Assembly (NCBI RefSeq): GCF_949628265.1
Contig: NC_088790.1
Coordinates: forward strand, 25,424,545 to 25,488,544
Length of the DNA: 64,000 nt
Origin: Cloeon dipterum
Taxonomy: Eukaryota > Arthropoda > Insecta > Ephemeroptera > Baetidae
Reading direction: 5' to 3'
Below are positions 60,329 through 64,000 of the stretch, in pieces. Within the stretch, counting starts at the first letter, position 1; each line of letters starts with the position of its first letter. The notes under the pieces were generated by a model. That model was not told where the DNA came from. It ran no database searches and worked only from the letters and a program-made list of their open reading frames with translations. The translations under genes and the position numbers were made by a program.

Positions 60329-61067
60329 AATCACGAAAACTCATCAATGAAATGCTGAAAAGTATTTTTTTAAGTGCATGTAAAATAAGTAGCGAGCTGT
60401 TATTTTTCATCCGTAAAAAAATTTGGGCTTTTAGAATTTCTAAAACTGTGCAGTTCCGTACTGTTTTTAGATGAAAATTTGTAAAGTATAAATTGGATTA
60501 ATTATGTAATCTGAAAGTTCGCAGTTAATTGATTATTTGAGTGAAAAATTTAATTTGTTACACCAGCCTTTACAACATTCTCTCTACTAACTTTATTAAT
60601 GGATTTATACTCTATTGTTTTTTTGTAGAAATAATATAAATAAATATCTATAATACCTACTTTTCGAAATTTCTTTGATTAAATACCATTCATGTGTGCT
60701 TTGTTAAGCGGGATGCCAGCAGAAAACTTTATTTAATCTATAAAATTTATCTTATCATGCTTAAGTATAGGTTTACCAGGAGAGTAGACCATTATTTAGT
60801 TGTTTCTATATTAGGCGTATATTTATTCAATTGGAGGAGAGGTTAACAAAACGCGGAGAACTGAACCATCAGTAATTCAATACATTTTCAGCATCTATAT
60901 TTATTTCAGTAAAATTTTAAAAATATTGTCTTTGAACACACATGGCGAGAGTTCTGTTAGAGGTCAGAGTCCAATTTTTATATGGTGGGATAGTTCAGAA
61001 GGAAAATTAAAATCATCCAATCGTTTGTGTGAATTCAGCCTTTGAAGGGATCAGACGAGCAAAGAAA
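60329..61067. other. Spacer between PLXDC-like copies 1 and 2
   Basis: 3' UTR of copy 1 with AATAAA near 60,640, then the 5' flank of copy 2. 60,825-61,067 is shared with 62,940-63,203 (the word GGTGGGATAGTT) and is the likely promoter block. Confidence 0.6.
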
Positions 61068-62358
61068 ATGGCGCATATTCTAAAATATTTTGTGATTGTG
61101 ATTAGCTTCTTGGTGATGAGCAGTTCCTGTGAAAACGACTCTTCATCAGACAGTTGCGTATAGAAACTGATAGATAAAAGGTTGACTCACTTAACGTGTT
61201 ATTAATTAATTAAATTTGCAGTTGTTGAAGATGAAGCTCCAAAGATTTTGTATGATTCGGACGAAAGATACTTCCATGTCAGTGCAATCCGTGATGTCAA
61301 CCTTGCTGAATCGCTGTGGGTTAACATGGAATATATTGAAAAACTCGATCTCGGCAGAAAATGGCAACCTGCCTACGATGATATGAACGAGCCCACACTT
61401 CGATATTTAGAAGTAAGAAAGAGTTAATTTGAGTTAATTTTGTACAGTTATAGATCCTAATTTTGTTATAGAGTTTGGAGCTTTCTTTTAACTTTCCATT
61501 TTATGGGTTTCTGACCAACTATGTAACATTTGATATCGATGGAAGAATTTGCATGAAGAAGATAATATTTCTGAATGAAGAATGCCAATCTTTCGTAGCT
61601 CCATTAGGAATGAAGCTGTCCTTCCGTAAAGACGAAAGCTACATCAAATACATTGACACTGGTAAATTTAGTTTAAATGTTAAAACGCAGTTATTTTAGC
61701 GTCAATTTATTTTCCCAGGAAGGTCGCTTGTAGTGCAATGGGGGAACGTGGACCTTTACCCCCCATTTTATTTAGAAGAACAAAACGTGACCATGCAAGT
61801 GACTTTGTACCAAAATGGAACAATTGAATTCGTTTACAAGCAGATTTTGACGTCACTGTTCGTCCTCTTTCATGAAGAATATTTTAAGACGCTTGTTAAT
61901 ATCGGCACAAGGGACTCCAAAGGATGTAAGTTTGACAAAATTGTGAGAAATAATATTTTCATCGTGAGCAACGTAGATATTGGCAATGATGATGATCATA
62001 TATACGGCGTGATTGCACTGCAAGAGCGATTAAACAACGATTTTGACATAAAAAACGGAACAGTCATCAAATTTTTACCGCTCCCTACCTGCAACTGGTT
62101 CAATAGCTGCGAGTTATGTACGGAAACCCAGATTTACTTTAAGGTATGCCAAACATTTGTACGGTTGTAACAAAAAAATATAGATTCAAATATTTTAAAA
62201 AGTATAAATGAATATAAATATTTTTGCTGCAGTGTGCATGGTGCCCCCAGATCAAACGATGCAGTAATTATGGCAATGACGGATATTATTACACATGGTT
62301 TAGCAGTGGTTGTGTACAAAATTACGTCTCTAGTTCTGATGTTTGCAGAAAAGTGTAA
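61068..62358 (+). CDS. Secreted PLXDC/TEM7-like protein with PSI domain, array copy 2
   Basis: Exons: 61068-61152, 61222-61412, 61472-61661, 61719-61925, 61977-62143, 62233-62358, giving 321 residues. It has a signal peptide (MAHILKYFVIVISFLVMSSS) and the same domain order as copy 1: SLWVNMEY, LSFNFPFYG, DIDGRICMKK, FVAPLG, QWGNVDLYPPFY, VTLYQNGTIEFVYKQIL, YGVIALQERL, GTVIKFLPLPTCNWF and CAWCPQIKRC. Exon 2 and exon 3 lengths (191 and 190 nt) equal those of copies 1 and 3. Intron 4 (61926-61976) is only 51 nt, divisible by three and free of stops, so both spliced and unspliced forms keep the frame. No membrane segment follows the PSI domain. Confidence 0.85.
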
Positions 62359-63203
62359 TAAGGTAAAAATGTCAAGCCACGATCCACCTTCTTTTATTTA
62401 TGTTCACGCGTTAATTAAAATGTTTTCATTTTGAAGACCGTACGATTTTAGTTAAAACCCTTGGTGCGAGGTAAACCACATCCTTTCATCAGATTATGAG
62501 GAGTTTAACAAGAGCAGACCCTACCAAACAAATGGGTTAAAAACTTTCGTTTTCTGTATTTTTAGATTAAATTGGATAATTGTGTAATCTGAAAATGGAC
62601 ATTCCGTGTTAAAATAGGCTTGATTTTCGCAGTGAGCGAAAATTTGTATTTGTTACACCAACTTGCAGCATTCTCTCAATTAACTTTAACAATGTATTTT
62701 AATCCTTTTTTTTGTTTTTGGTGAAATAAAATAAATATCTACCTACTTTTCGAGAATTTCTTAATTTAGTATCATTCATGTGCTTGAAACTGGATTTGTT
62801 AAGTAGGATGCCAGCAGGAGAATATGTTCAAACCATAAAATTAAGCTCATTTTGTTAGTAGAACTTGGCAGGTCAACAGTTAAGAACAGTTTTTCCTGGC
62901 AATCAGGAGAGTAGAATCCTGTATGGCATAAATATTTGCAATTGGAGGGGAGAGTAACAAAACGCAAGAGCTAAAAAAATTATATAAAATATAATTCTTT
63001 ACAACATTAGCTCGGTAAAATTAAAAATGATTTCTTTGAGCACACTTGGAGTGTTGCGAGTGTAAATAATACTAAACATATTGATTTTTCTGGCAGAGGT
63101 CAAAGTCCAATTTTTATTTGGTGGGATAGTTTAGGAGAAACATTCAAATCTTCCAATCGTTTGCGCGACTTCAGCCTTTAAAGTGGTCAGGCGAGCAAAG
63201 AAA
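62359..63203. other. Spacer between PLXDC-like copies 2 and 3
   Basis: 3' flank of copy 2 with AATAAA near 62,725, then the 5' flank of copy 3, collinear with 60,480-61,067. No other gene was seen. Confidence 0.6.
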
Positions 63204-64000
63204 ATGGCGCATATTCTAAAATTGTTTGGAATTGTGATTAGCATCTTGGTGATATGCAGTTCCTGTGAAAAAGTCCCTTCGTCAGACAGTTGAGTACAAA
63301 AACTGATAGATAAAAGGTTGACTCACTTAACGTGTTATTAATTAATTAAATTTGCAGTTGTTGAAGATGAAGCGCCAAAGGTTTTGTTTGATTCGGACGA
63401 AAATTACTTCCATGTCCGTGCAGTACGAGACGTCAACTTTGCAAAATCGCTGTGGGTTAACATGGACTCTATTGAAAAAACCAGTTTCGACAGAGTATGG
63501 CAACCTCCTTACGATGAACAGCTCGCACCCACACTTCGATATTTAAAAGTAAAAATGAATTAATTTTGTACTGTTAGCTCCTCTGCTTATCATAATTTCG
63601 TTATAGAGTGTGCAGCTTTCGTTTTACTTTCCGTTTTACGGATATCTCACCGACAATATAACATTGGATATCGATGGAAGAATTTGCATGAAGAAGATAA
63701 CATATTATAATGAAAAATGCAATTCTTTCGTAGCTCCACTAGGAACAAAGCTGTCCTTTCGTAAAGACGAAAGCTACATCAAATATAACGACACCGGTAA
63801 ATATTTTTCTATTTTGTTCAAAACGCAGTAATTGGAGTGGAAATTTATTTTCCCAGGAAACTCGTTTGTAGTGCAATGGGGGAACGTGGATTTGTACCCC
63901 CCATTTTATTTCGAAGAACAAAATGTGACCATGCAAGCGACTTTGTACGAAAATGGTACGATCGTGTTCGTTTATAAGCAGATTCTGTCATCCCTTTTCG
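63204..64000 (+). CDS. Secreted PLXDC/TEM7-like protein, array copy 3 (cut by window end)
   Basis: Exons 63204-63288, 63358-63548, 63607-63796 and the start of exon 4 from 63857 to the window edge. It begins with a signal peptide (MAHILKLFGIVISILVICSS) and continues with SLWVNMDS, LSFYFPFYG, DIDGRICMKK, FVAPLG, SFVVQWGNVDLYPPFY and VYKQIL. It is closest to copy 2 in sequence and in flanking DNA, so it arose by a recent tandem duplication. Without splicing, exon 1 would run into TGA, which supports the GTTGAG donor choice. The PSI domain lies outside the window. Confidence 0.83.

Noticed and set aside
61977..62010. Alternative acceptor after CGTGAG at about 61965 in array copy 2
   Set aside because: It would put a TAG in frame directly after the junction. 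The acceptor at 61975-61976 keeps the frame.
1..64000. CRISPR arrays, bacterial operons, rRNA and tRNA genes
   Set aside because: The sequence is clearly animal. No spaced direct repeats, cloverleaf with matching A/B boxes, or rRNA-like stretch was seen by eye. A tRNAscan-SE/Infernal run would be decisive.

Overview
The window looks like 64 kb of an insect genome. It has AT-rich intergenic DNA, many introns of about 50-60 nt, a gustatory-receptor-type 7TM gene, and a six-cysteine odorant-binding-protein (OBP) module of the kind known only from insects. It could come from an early-branching insect such as a mayfly, but that is only a guess from general knowledge of lectin and OBP expansions. 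Exon models were built by hand from GT/AG sites, reading-phase agreement and comparison between the duplicated copies inside the window.

Layout. Positions 1-27,800 hold no gene I can support. They consist of AT-rich DNA, unique GC-rich patches, several families of short inverted-repeat (MITE-like) elements and one relic of a non-LTR retrotransposon. Positions 27,808-32,213 hold two tandem genes for secreted Thr-rich mucin-like proteins; the second carries a greatly expanded Thr/Pro tract. Positions 33,040-35,612 hold a METTL7-like methyltransferase followed after 9 nt by a small TPR-like ORF. Positions 36,954-42,009 hold a 24-exon gene for a secreted mosaic protein: signal peptide, Cys/Thr-rich stalk, two C-type lectin domains (CTLD), an OBP domain and a third CTLD. 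Positions 43,012-44,725 (minus) hold a secreted PLXDC/TEM7-like protein with a PSI domain. Positions 45,380-46,825 (minus) hold a gustatory-receptor-like gene with a one-base frameshift. From about 47,050 to 53,558 the methyltransferase-tail/TPR/lectin-OBP block is repeated, with a recombinant junction near 47,530. Positions 55,060-56,625 hold a BTB-BACK-PHR-like gene. Positions 57,732 to the window end hold three tandem plus-strand PLXDC-like genes, the last cut by the window edge.

How the genes may relate. The right half is a young, fast-duplicating cluster of mostly secreted, Cys- and Thr-rich extracellular proteins (mucin-like, lectin-OBP mosaics, PSI proteins) plus one chemoreceptor, interrupted by housekeeping-like genes (methyltransferase, BTB protein). 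The lectin-OBP mosaic is the most notable object. Both copies keep the reading phase across 24 exons and all six OBP cysteines, and the OBP module is bounded by phase-0 introns as expected for exon shuffling. Ligands and function are unknown.
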